Shown: positions 35,891 through 46,803 of the stretch, piece after piece
How positions within the stretch are numbered: the first letter of the stretch is position 1
Layout of the letters: each line of letters opens with the position of its first letter
Origin: Isoetes taiwanensis
Lineage: Eukaryota > Streptophyta > Lycopodiopsida > Isoetales > Isoetaceae
Direction of reading: 5' to 3'
Length of the DNA: 64,000 nucleotides
NCBI GenBank assembly: GCA_021234155.1
Contig: JAJEKV010000570.1
Span: 62,001-126,000, forward strand
Program-made: the position numbers and the translations under genes
Notes under the pieces: model-generated
The model's database searches: none
The model's input: the letters and a program-made list of their open reading frames with translations, nothing else
What the model was told of the DNA's origin: nothing

Positions 35891-37914
35891 TGGGATTACG
35901 ACATTACCGGAATTCGAATTGGCATCAGGCAAGTTTGAAAGCTCAGGTTTCCTTATTGCTTTGTTTTAAGAAGCTATGTTAATTTGTTGGTTTCATCCGT
36001 TGTTGTGCAGACCAAGCTCTAAGCTTTGAGGGATTTCAAGTTCTAAGCTTTGAGGCATTTTGGTTCCACCGGATGTGGGAATTTCATCATTGAGAAAGTA
36101 AGTCAGTAGGACAAACTTGAAGTTTCATATTTGCATAGGAGAATTTCATATTAGGATAGGATTTGATAGGATGTGGAATGCCATGATTTCAACTAAAGCT
36201 TATTCATGCCCTTCTTGGTGAGGTTGTAAACACGAATATGCACAAGAGATATTTGACAAGATGTCATTATCATGCGAGTGAATGCAAAAAGGGCTTTTAA
36301 ATCTTTTACTAGATTGCATCTCAAGTCTTAAACTCGCTAGCGATGTGAAAACTACCATCTACGCCACTTTGGAGGAGGTCCCAATCTTCTTCGATAGGAT
36401 TGGTGATCTCACGGATCCTTTTGAAACAACACCTATTTCATCCAACTAATTGGGCTATCACGGATCATGACATTGGATGATCTTGGCGGTTGAAGGCCTT
36501 GTTCATCATAAGCTCCACAGACACCACGGTTTGATGGAACTTCCCTATATCTTTGACATCCAAGAGTAGCTTATAACTATGGATGGCAGCCCTTTTCAAA
36601 TCAGATTTAACTTCGTGCACTACTGACCACGTAATGAGGCAATCCCATTCCCAACAAGTGATCAAGGGTGCATAGATCCGTATGACCATGAATAGTTTAA
36701 AAATGGAGGCAAGAACCCACAAATAAATAATCACATAGATTAAGAACCCGCAAGTGACAAAAGGGTGCTAGTCTAGTATAAAACAATGGGAGAACAACTC
36801 AAAAGACATAAAGAATTATAGGGCTGAAACAAAACTCGATGCTTTTTTACATCTTTTGAGTTTGGTGAATCCATATATACACAAAGCAAGAGATGAGATA
36901 CTTATGCTTGTGTAAAGAATTTCTTAGTCATGCGGGTTAAAGTTAAAAAAAGCGGTAGTATTACGGAAAATGTCATCACTATTTGCTTACGCCTATTCCA
37001 TTACTGCGTCAAGCTAACGGGATGAGATACTTATGCCTGCGTAAAGAATTGCTCAGCCATGCAGGTTAAACTCAAAAAAAAAACGGTAATAACTTGGAAA
37101 ATGTCATCCGAGCTTGTGCAATGACATGGAAGAGCTTGCATAGTCTATGCGGATTTTGAGATGGTAGAAGTTGCATGACCAAACTGCTTTGCACATAAAT
37201 TATCTCTTTAGAAAGTTTTGTTGGTACCCTCGGGAATTATATGAAGAAAAGATGAGATGGAAAGACAAAAGCAAGCTAAAAGCACATCTTTGCCTATACA
37301 TTGGCAATCTTCTTGGCTGAAATAAACAAGTGAGTGAAACTAGATGGCGGTTACATACTAGATGCCGGGTTCATGCATTTGATTTGGATCAAGATAAGGA
37401 AGGATTGGCAATGAAATAGGCTTTACTTTCGAAGCATTACTTGTCTTTTAAGGTCTCATTAGAAGCGCATTAAGTTATGTGGGTGAAAAATGGTGCATTA
37501 CACATTAATTATAACACTCTTCTTGATTGTGTATTGGCTTTATCCATTGTCGTCGTGCGGACCAAGTTCTAGGCTTTGAGGGTTTTTTGGGATTACGACA
37601 TTACTAATTTGAATTGGCATCAGGTAAGTTTGAAAGCCCTGGGTTTCCTTATTGCTTTATTTTAAGAAGCTCGTTAATCTCTTTGGTTTCATCCGTTGTT
37701 GTGTAGACCAAGCTCTAAGCTTTGAGGGATTTCAAGTTCTAAGCTTTGAGAGATTTTGGTTCCACAGGATGTGGGAATCTCGTCATTGAAAATGTAAGTA
37801 AGTAGGACAAACTTGAAGTTTCATATTTGCATAGGAGGATTTCATATTAGGATAGGATTTCATAGGATGTGGAATGCCATGATTGCAACTAAAGCTTATT
37901 CATGCCCTTCTTGT
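35891..37914. repeat. 330-bp direct repeat pair
   Basis: The block 35,891-36,219 recurs at 37,588-37,914 in the same orientation with high identity. Both begin 'tgggattacgacatta' and end 'cttattcatgcccttctt'. A third, partial copy (about 37,540-37,590) abuts the right one. Each copy has an apparent intron between 'catcagg(t/c)aagtttgaaag' and 'ttgttgtg(c/t)ag', with the donor GC in the left copy and GT in the right. The right copy leads into the PPR pseudogene, so the pair is probably a duplicated 5' gene region. Alternatively these are LTRs of a 2-kb element. Confidence 0.75.
36893..37115. repeat. 128-bp imperfect tandem repeat
   Basis: The segments starting at 36,893 and 37,021 share 'gatgagatacttatgc.tg.gtaaagaat', a '.gttaaa.t.aaaaaaa.cggtaat' stretch and 'gaaaatgtcatc'. 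It lies between the two 330-bp repeats. Non-coding. Confidence 0.75.
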
Positions 37915-38234
37915 TAAGGTATATTGCACCTTGGATATGCTAACCCGGTATATTTCTCGATGTTGTTGAGATTTGGATAGCAATTGTCTTCCTCGACCAA
38001 AAGAATTTCGTTCGTCTTTGCCATCACTTGATATGCTTGCTGCCAGCTCTGAGAGGTAAGTTTCTTTCATTCTTGTCTTCACATTCTTATAAATACATGG
38101 TTGTTATTCGAAGCCCAAAGAAAAAAGTGAAACATTAGCGAGGATTGCTTTTCGGCAAATCGGCTTTATGATCCCAAAATAAAGATATAATAGATGGACA
38201 TTTTAAAATTGGAAGATATAATAGATGTCGATCA

Positions 38235-39925
38235 TATTGTTATCCTTCGACAAAGCGCATCCATGACCATATTGTGAAGAATGGCTTATCACAAGATAGG
38301 GTTTTAGGCAATCTACTTATACACGTATGGAAAGTGTGGAGTTTTGGAAGATGGAATGGAGGTGTACCAAGGAATGCAAAAGAAAGAATTCTTTTACTTG
38401 GAGCATCATGATTGCAGCATATGCACAACATGTGCTTTTGCAAAAGGCTAGATATTCATACCATCAAATGCCCCAACAAAATGTTGTGGCGAGGAACACC
38501 ATGATTGCGGTTTATGCCCAATGAGGACAGATCAAAGAGGCCTCCAAATTTTGCAGATGTTGCTTGTCCTAAAGTAATTTCATGGACCACTATGATGTCA
38601 TGTTTATGCGCATCAAGGGCAAATGAATAGGCTCTTGCTTTTTTTTAACATATGCCTCATCGCAATAATGTGATATCTTGTAACACAAAGAATTGCAAAA
38701 AGATGTCTAAAACATGGGGAAACCGATAAAGCAATTGATCTGTTTTGGCGAATGCCCGAACGTAATGTCGTTTCATGGAATGCTATAATTTTAGCTTTTT
38801 ACTCAACAGGGGAGATCTTGAACAAGCTCTCATCTTGTTTCAACAAATGCCCTGAAGCAGGATGTGGTTTTATGGAATGTGATGATCACGACCCCCATGC
38901 ACAATATGGCAGCTTTGAAGAGGCTATCTGAGATGTTTGAGCGGATGCCTTGGCGGATTGTAGTCTCACGAATAAAATGGTTGCAGCATATGTGCGGCAT
39001 GGGTACTTCAAGGAGGCTTTTTGCCTTTTCCAACAAATGCCGCAATGGGATTCACCTCCGCGGAACAACATCATTGCAAAGCATTTGTTCAAGATGGCCA
39101 GCTTTTGACGAAGCCAGCGGCCTACTTTTCCAAATGCCTCATAAGGATGTAATTTCATGGAATGCTCTCATATCAGCCTATGTGTGTTACAAGCGAGAGG
39201 TTAATCGAGGCATTTTTTCTTTCAAGGAATGCAAATTGATTCTCTAAGACCGGATAAAATTACTTATATAAGCCTTTTTATGCATGTGCTAAAGTGTGAA
39301 ACTTTAGTTTAAGGAAAACGATAGATGCCCATGTCATGAATGGTGGATTTGAGAAGGATGTGGCTATTTCCAATGCCCTTGTATGGAAAAAGTGGGACAT
39401 TTAAGAGATGCACCTTTCGGTTTTGGATAAAATGTCAACACAAAAACACGGTGTCATGGAGCACCATAATAGGGTTGCCAAAGATGGACATGGCAATGAA
39501 GCGATTAAAATGTTTACAAAAGAAGCTTAAAGATGTTTTGGTTGATATTGCAACTTTTGTTAATCTTCTTTACTTGTACTTATGTAGGGTTGAGTAAGGA
39601 GGGTGTCATTATCTATTTGTATCCATGGGTAGGGAGAGTATCATTTTTCATTTTCCCAATGATAGAGCTTTATAACCGCTTCATAAGCCTTCGTGGTAGA
39701 TTTGGACAATCGGGTGAGGCAAAAGTTTTAATTAATGGCGCACCATTTGAGGCTGATATAACATGTTGGAGAGCCTTGCTTGGTTCATGTAGAGTTTATT
39801 CGGTGTTGCCGAGGGAAGGTCTTTGCCAAACATGCCTTCAAGTTAGATCCACAAAATGCATCATCTTATGTACTCTTGTCAAACATTTATGCTGCGGTGA
39901 ATGGTTAGACGAGATGATTGAATAA
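38235..39925 (+). pseudogene. PLS-type pentatricopeptide repeat gene, decayed
   Basis: Repeated PPR text is readable in several plus-strand frames: RIHDHIVKNG with VYGKCG (38,260-38,340), RMPERNVVSWNAIILAF (38,745-38,800), MPHKDVISWNALISAYV (39,135-39,185) and, towards the end, FEADITCWRALLGSCRVY (39,745-39,800), which is the E-motif region of plant organellar PPR proteins. Stops and frameshifts separate these blocks throughout. The ancestral protein would have bound organellar RNA, and E-type family members often act in C-to-U editing. No DYW domain is seen. The upstream 330-bp repeat appears to be its 5' region. Confidence 0.85.
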
Positions 39926-42470
39926 AATAATATCGGAAGCATTACATTTAAACATTGAACATGTTGAAGTTATAATTAGAACACATCTTAACTTTGTAGT
40001 GACTTCTTGCCAGGAGTAATAAGTAATGAGATATTCTAGACATATCTTCGTACCAAGTATCGGATATTCTTTCTGCGAGAAAATCAAATTAATGATGTAA
40101 AGACCATGGCCTTTTGGAATCCCAATGGTTTTTGTCCTTGTGAATCAGAATAGAATTTAACATGTAGTGATGTCAAACATTGCATGAATATGCTTGTGAT
40201 GATAGCATGAGCTTTTATAATGTTTAATTTGTAAGACTATACCCGTTCAAGGCTATATTGCAAAAGAATAATCTCTTGAATGTCATTTTGCGGATAAGAT
40301 TTTGATAGTTGTCACACAATCTCTCTCGCACGCAGAGACTCTCTAATCTTTCGAAGTTATCGTTCATCTTGTCTTTCAATCAAGACTGGATTTTATCAAA
40401 AGAAAAGAACATTTGAGTTTAAATTTTCAATTTTCCTCCGGTGGAGCCGCAACCACCGGCGTTATTGCAAGGTGCGCGTGTGTTAACCGCCTCTTCATAG
40501 GAGCAACCGCTTTTCTAAACACACAAAGGCTTTTAAGCCATGTCATAGGCTAATCACATAAGAAAATCGACGACCGCTTTATTGTTTTCTCCAATCCTTG
40601 GATTGAGGCAATCTGATTGTGCATTATGCGTGTGCATGCATGGAAATTTATCTTTGCCAACTTCATATTATATAAGACTTGATCCGTATTCTAATTTCTA
40701 AAATGTACTTCAAAGACAACTAGGCGACCATGCCAAAGAAACAATGGTAGTATCATTGATTTTGTTACATATGGAGAGAGAGATCTGGTACTTACAAATT
40801 GTGCGCGGTGAAGATAAAGTGTTCCTTAAGCTCCAAATTCGGTGCCAGATCAATATCCATCATGCTTGTCATGTTGCAAATCTAGTATTACAATTGAACC
40901 ATTAACCTAGTTAGCTCATATAGTGGCAATTCTACTCTCTTCCTTTGTCGCATTCCTTGCTTATGAAACAAGCAAGTTAAAATTGCTTATTTGTCTTTGA
41001 AATGTGCCTTTCATTCAGTTTTTCAGTTTTTTATTGTAGCTTACTCTTGGAAAAATACATGCATATCTAGAATATATAGTGCTTTATAAGCTAAAAAGAT
41101 CTAGTTTTCCTTAAAGTGAAAACACTATTGAATTTAAAAGAATGTCAAATCACTTTCAAATTTGTTGGTTTCCATATGTAGTGATGGCAATACAAAGTAC
41201 ATCATGATTTAGGCATACATTTTGGAGCTGAGACCATTGGATGATGTATCCGTCTAAATGACACCCAGCTTCCCAATGGGGGTTACATTTACACCATACT
41301 CCAACTTGATACTGACAACTAAGGTTGACATCACCTCCTGCAGAGGACGATCTAACAACGATGCAGTTCATATTGTTAACCACAATGCAGCCCTTGCCAT
41401 AGCAAAAGCATTGTGCATCGAAGGGCCACCAATGTGGCAATCGAATCGGACATGCAACCTTGGCAAAGTCTTGATACATTCATAATACATCTGAAGGTCA
41501 TCCTTTAACACTTCTAAAATGCTCAAAATGAGCCATTACTAGTTTGCTTAAGGGAGCACCCAAACCCCTTTAGCCAAACATAGTAAGCTTCTAGATTTCT
41601 AGCAATCTTCCTAGATCGAACAATAGACTTGGGACGAAGTTGGATGAGCTCCCGGATGGGGCGAACTTATACTCAATTGCAAGGGCGTTAGGGTATTTAG
41701 CTTTGTTGCAAGAACTATTGGACAAGCTCCGGGGTGACATGTTGAGTGAGATGCACATGTAATAGCGACCCACCTTCGCTTGTGGCGGTGGGGTGAGACC
41801 CTCTAGTTTAAGGCACGTTTGGGAGGTAAAAATACTGCGGTGTATGATTTAGAACTATTAGCCACATTCCATTATTGAAGCCATGACCCGGTGTAGACCA
41901 TGGTGGCATAATGGCTGCCCCATTTTCTCATAAATTGGGCCATTTGTGCCCAAGATCAAGATGTGGCCTTGAAATTTTAATTATATACCTGGAATATGGG
42001 ATTGTTCCATTGCTTTTGCTCGAATTCAATTGAGTAGATGTTTTTTATTCAGTGTATGTATCGCAACAGATAATATATTATTGCAACATAATCATGCTTT
42101 CTTAGAGGATGGGAATTTCAGATAATCTACTGCAAAGTGTTGTTGCCTTGTACTAGAGAGCCCATGTTTCAGGAGATTCCAATATTTTTGCCAAGCGTTT
42201 GGAAGACGAGAAACTACATTTTTTATTTTGTAACTAGAAATTAGCAGTGCTTCTTATCGCTTCTTAACCGTTAGATTAAGTGTTTTTAAAAAAAAATTCA
42301 ATGGTGCACAAGTCAAGATGCTCTCTCCTGCAATCCTGTGCGTCCATTCTGAGTCTTTTACAGGTCAAACTTGGGGTGTTTGACCTGCACCTAAAATACA
42401 CACAATATACATCAGACCATGCTGTATTATGGCAAGAAATACAGTCCTGTGTATTATACATGTTAAAGAG
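39926..42470. other. Intergenic, one unassigned minus-strand frame
   Basis: Mostly AT-rich without genes. A minus-strand frame at 41,479-41,156 (107 codons) contains 13 cysteines and stretches such as CYGKGCIVVNNMNCIVV and CKCNPHWEAGCHLDG. Nothing recognisable follows on either side, and no signal peptide precedes it. It may be an exon fragment or chance. Confidence 0.3.
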
Positions 42471-42473
42471 GGC

Positions 42474-42720
42474 CTGGGGAATCGAACCCCAGTTAAACCT
42501 GAACCTGAACTCAAATACCTGTATGTGTCAAAGCAAAAGAGAACCAAATGAATATAAGGAAAACCAGAAACTAGGAGTCTGAGGAATTGAACCTCAGTTA
42601 CTAGCCATTACTCAACCAAGCATAAAGAGGCTTCCACAGAGTGGAGCCACGTTATCTAAGGGGCCAAAGCCCTCTAAAAAGTGAAAGGTAGCGTCGGTAA
42701 CAAGATACATTTGAATAAAA
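42474..42720 (-). mobile_element. tRNA-derived SINE with two B-box arms
   Basis: On the minus strand a T-arm-like B box lies at 42,596-42,580 (GGTTCAATTCCTC, stem tgagg/cctca), preceded at 42,620-42,602 by an A-box-like 'cttggttgagtaatggcta'. A second perfect T-arm, CTGGGGTTCGATTCCCCAG, lies at 42,492-42,474. The sequence between them lacks tRNA folding, so this is a SINE, possibly dimeric, and not a tRNA gene. A- to B-box spacing (about 30 nt) suits RNA polymerase III promoters. Confidence 0.55.
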
Positions 42721-42913
42721 TCAAAAAAACACACCAAAAAAGCGACCATGGGTCTGCAGGGGATGAGGTCCCACGACCCACTAAAACAAAGACCAGAAAG
42801 TAAAACAAAGCGGTGGCTGCCACCATAAATGGCAGCCAAGATAAAAAGTTATTTTTCAGCGAGTTCAACATGTTTCATTATCAGATCAAAACAGCCAAAG
42901 TTCAACAAGTTTA

Positions 42914-44603
42914 TCAATTTCTAGCCCGCCCAACCATAGCATCCCTCACCAACAAGTCAATTTGCCGGATCTCCTGAGTCAGTAAAGCCCTGGCAAGGCT
43001 CATGTGAGAGCGTAAAGCATGGATATCCGATGGCAAAACACCAAAGCGATCCCAAACATTGCCCAGATAAAGGCGACATCCATAGCCCCATAGAAATTGC
43101 GAAGCCGCCCTCTTAAGTATCCGCAAAGGAAAGCGGCTATCGCGGTGAGCTTGATACCAAACTGTATCACACAATTTAAAACTCCTCAAAGCCGGTGAAT
43201 GTCTCTTCTTCTTGGGAGGATAAGCAAGAGGATTTGGATGAGAGTCATCCACAGCCGCAGCCACAAACCCAGGGCTTATATGCACATCAACAGGAGTCAC
43301 ATGCACAGGAGTTACATGGACTTCAGAAGCTTCCGTCTCCATAACACGAAATCAACCTGGAAAATTACAAAGCAAACAAACAAACAAGCAAGAATTAGAA
43401 ACCTGTACATAGCTCGCCCACAAACAGATCTCATCCGACTGCCATTGTATGATCTCCAGTATGAATGGGGATGAAATCGGCACCAACATCAGGTACATTG
43501 GCCTGAGAACCAAAAGACCTTTCATCCAGGTCCTCAAAGTTCTCGTCCTGCTCGTCTGCAGGGATGCTATCATCCCAATAGCGGCGCCTGCCAGGCCCAT
43601 TCCTCTCAACTGGAACATACCCCGCTGGCAGCCCAAATATAATAGCCCTGACATCTGATGGCAAACAAGAGGAAGGATTCAGAAGTACACGCCAAGCAGC
43701 CCTTACTCTATGCTCATTAATATGAGCAGAATTAGAAGGGATGATCCAGGAGCTGCTGAGCGTATATTTAGAAGACCTCAACATCTTACATACAGTATAA
43801 GTTAGACTAGGTGTATGCCTCCGTCCGCCATGGTAAAAAACAAAGTGAGCAGCCTTATTCATCAGATTTCTGTTATCAAGAACACACAATCCTTTAGTAT
43901 CACCTGCCCCCCATCTAAGGTATAGATCTTTACCCCTTTCAACCATTCCCTCGGATACATTGTACAGATGACAAGTATAATGCACTTTTGCCGATATCCT
44001 TCATACAATGCAGACCATGCCCTCAAAACAATGGAGCTTGGTGTTTTTTAAGGCCTTGCAGATCAAAACTACGCCCGTGGGCTTGGGCTTCCAGTTAAAA
44101 GCAGATTTAATAGCCTCATTCACGCTCTTTGGATTTCTAAAACGACATCTTAAAGCGGCTGTACATGCGGATGGTGGTGAGGACCCTCTTTCTAATGCCA
44201 CGGCCTGGCCAGGCATTTAGAGTTCTGCGTAACAAAACAAGGCCATCATAAAATGATCTTGGCACATCTTGGCGAGAAAAGACCAGTGTGACGAAACATC
44301 AAGCCAATCCATTCATATTCAAATCCACAAATTGGAACAGACCGGGTTGCGGCCCAGGCGGATGGGAAGGAAGCATCACTGGCTTCTAGCAAGGCCGACC
44401 ACTGACTTGCTCGGCGGGGACATGGCAACAAGAACAAGGGACCAAGACAAAAAAAAGGGAAAACGAGGGGATGCGCGGCGCTTACCTTCAAGGCGATGAA
44501 GATATGTGAGCAAGATCATCGGCTCCATGCCTATCCCTGCGCCAAATTTAGAATCGCCCAGTGCGCTCTCCTCAACAAAATAGGAAGGCAAGAAAGGAAC
44601 CAT
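42914..44603 (-). pseudogene. Unrecognised minus-strand gene, probably broken
   Basis: Minus-strand exon 1 starts at ATG 44,603 after an 'agggtttag' leader, reads MVPFLPSYFVEESALGDSKF, and ends at 44,486 with a gtaagc donor. Further coding-like blocks on the same strand are FYDGLVLLRRTLNAWPGRGI (about 44,200-44,260), NPKSVNEAIKSAFNWKPKPT (about 44,090-44,140), 43,985-43,431 (184 codons, with FGLPAGYVPVERNGPG and an acidic end) and 43,342-42,914 (142 codons starting METEASEVHV, ending LLVRDAMVGRARN). A 46-nt segment with gt...ag ends separates the last two. Frames between blocks do not join without frameshifts. I do not recognise the family. It could be an active gene whose splice sites I misplace, or a decayed one. 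Confidence 0.4.
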
Positions 44604-44879
44604 CGAAATAAAACTAAACCCTAAAATACCCTTTCTCGGCCAAACTCAGGTATTTTATCAGTATTTATACGGTTTTAATACAAATACATTCCAAAAACCT
44701 TTATAAATCTTATGTAAGAAACATACGACATTTCAACCAGCAGACATTATAGAGAACTTCATGTTACAAATTATAGAGGCAAAAGAGCATTATCAAAACA
44801 TAAACATGTAATTTATGTAAAAAGTAATCAAACGTGCTTTTGACTAGTTTTTTTTTTCTTTGTTTGCTCCCTGCTAGCT
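44604..44879. promoter_or_regulatory. Shared promoter between divergent genes
   Basis: Only 276 bp separate the ATG of the biotin synthase gene (44,880, plus) from that of the minus-strand gene (44,603). The minus side carries the leader 'aaaccctaaa' (44,614-44,623 on plus), common in plant 5' UTRs, and a TATA-like 'gtatttatac' near 44,660. A bidirectional promoter is likely. Confidence 0.5.
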
Positions 44880-46803
44880 ATGGCGCTCCGGCGAGGTGCC
44901 CAGTTCTCCATCACCCGCCTCACGTCTGGCCTGTTTAGAGCTTTCTCATCCTCCGCCCGTGTCGCTGATTACCGGTCTAATGGCAACCCAGCACAGGTTT
45001 CAGCTGAAAACGCAATCAAATCTGGTCCCCGGAACAACTGGACCCGCGAAGAAATTCAAGCTGTTTATGATTCTCCTTTGCTGGACCTCATGTTTTACGG
45101 GGTAAGCTTATTTGGGCGTGCATGCCATTGTAATTTGCTGTGTATGTATTCTGTTCTTTTCTTCACACGGAGCTGCCTTTATGGTGTTACTCTCAGACAA
45201 TTGTCTTCAAGGTTGCATTAGTTTTATAGTATGCGTCTGAACATTGCAATACATGTTGGAATATTAAAAATTCCAACGAACTCTCTGTAAGTTTACACGC
45301 TCATATTCTTGGCTTGGCCATGTGTCCTTCTGATCCCTCTCTTCCTTTCGTTCTTCTGAGTTCTCAAACATGCATTGAGAGTGTGGTCCCGAGCCCTACT
45401 GGGGAGAGGACGATAGTGTAGTGTCTCCATTATCATATCATATATATTCCGTGATTCAGCATGTTGATCTCATATCTGCAACAATACAGGCTCAGGTTCA
45501 TCGACATGCACATAAGTTTAGGGAGGTCCAACAATGCACTTTACTTTCTATTAAAACTGGTGGATGCTCAGAAGATTGTGCATATTGCCCTCAGTCTTCA
45601 CGATATAACACAGGTGTAAAAGGTCAGAAGCTTATGCAAGAGGAAGAAGTGCTTGAGGCAGCAAAGAAGGTACTTTTCACCTACCTACTTTGTTTTAAGG
45701 TTTGGTTAAAAGGTGCGGAAATTAAGAGCAGAAATGTTTAGATGTGTCAATACAGGCTAAAGAGGCAGGAAGCACAAGGTTTTGCATGGGGGCAGCTTGG
45801 CGAGAGACAGCAGGAAGAAAGACTAATTTCAGTCAAATTCTAAACTATGTAAAAGAGATTAGGTAGAGGTGCTACTAAACTTTCTAAATGATAATTATGA
45901 CTTACAAATAAGTGAGAGCAAGGGTTTCTTATTTTTCTGGAAAATGCATTTTATAATTATTAATCTTTTTCCACAGGGGCATGGGCATGGAGGTATGCTG
46001 TACTCTTGGAATGCTGGAGAAACAACAAGCCGAGCAGTTGAAAGAGGCTGGTTTGACTGCTTATAATCATAATTTGGATACCTCTAGGGAGTATTATCCT
46101 AATATTATAACCACAAGAAGCTACGATGAACGTTTAGAGACACTGCAGTATGTTCGAGAGGCTGGAATTAGTGTATGCTCAGGTAGTCTAAAATAGTCTA
46201 AAATCCATTATCTTAGGCATCTTTAGAAATGAAATGCTTTTTTTGCTGACCTACGTTCCACTTTGTTCTCTTTTGTCTTTTTTAGGTGGTATTATAGGAA
46301 TGGGAGAGGCTGAGGAAGATCGTGTTGGATTGCTACATGTTCTAGCTACTCTACCTGAACATCCAGAGAGTGTTCCAATCAATGCACTCGTTCCTGTTAA
46401 GGGCACACCGCTAGAGAATCAAAAGGTTGAAACGTAGTTCATAAATGGTCTTTGCAATTCCATTACCCCTGTTCAAGTCTTTTTTACTTTTTCTGTTACT
46501 TATCAGCCTGTTGAGATCTGGGAGATGGTGCGTATGATAGCCACTGCGCGAATTATAATGCCCAAGGCTATGGTCCGCCTATCAGCTGGGCGGGTCAAGT
46601 TCTCTCAACCAGAACAAGCCTTATGCTTCATGGCAGGTGCAAATTCAATTTTTACCGGCGAGAAGCTTCTGACAACTCAAAATAATGATTTTGATGCTGA
46701 TCAACAAATGTTTAAGATTCTTGGTCTTATTCCTAAACCCCCTTGCTTTGCTGAACAAGAGTTAGAAAGGGATTGTGATGTTGAATCCGTGGCAGCAATG
46801 TAA
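44880..46803 (+). CDS. BIO2: Biotin synthase, mitochondrial, 383 aa, six exons
   Basis: Radical-SAM enzyme that inserts sulfur into dethiobiotin, the last step of biotin synthesis, in plant mitochondria. Exons are 44,880-45,101, 45,490-45,669, 45,756-45,862, 45,977-46,182, 46,286-46,425 and 46,507-46,803 (TAA). All introns are GT-AG and the phases close exactly to 383 codons. The N-terminus [20 protein letters not shown] plus AFSSSARVA is Arg/Ser-rich, as in a mitochondrial presequence. The [4Fe-4S]/SAM motif is [12 protein letters not shown] (Cys100, Cys104, Cys107). Cluster-2 cysteines occur in RFCMGAAW and EVCCTLGML, the substrate-side motif is YNHNLDTS, and the conserved arginine lies in VRLSAGR. 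The length and motifs match full-length BioB-type proteins. No disruption is seen. It shares a short promoter region with the divergent gene on the left. Confidence 0.97.

Noticed and set aside
42470-42600. tRNA genes
   Set aside because: The T-arms are good but the anticodon and acceptor stems do not form.
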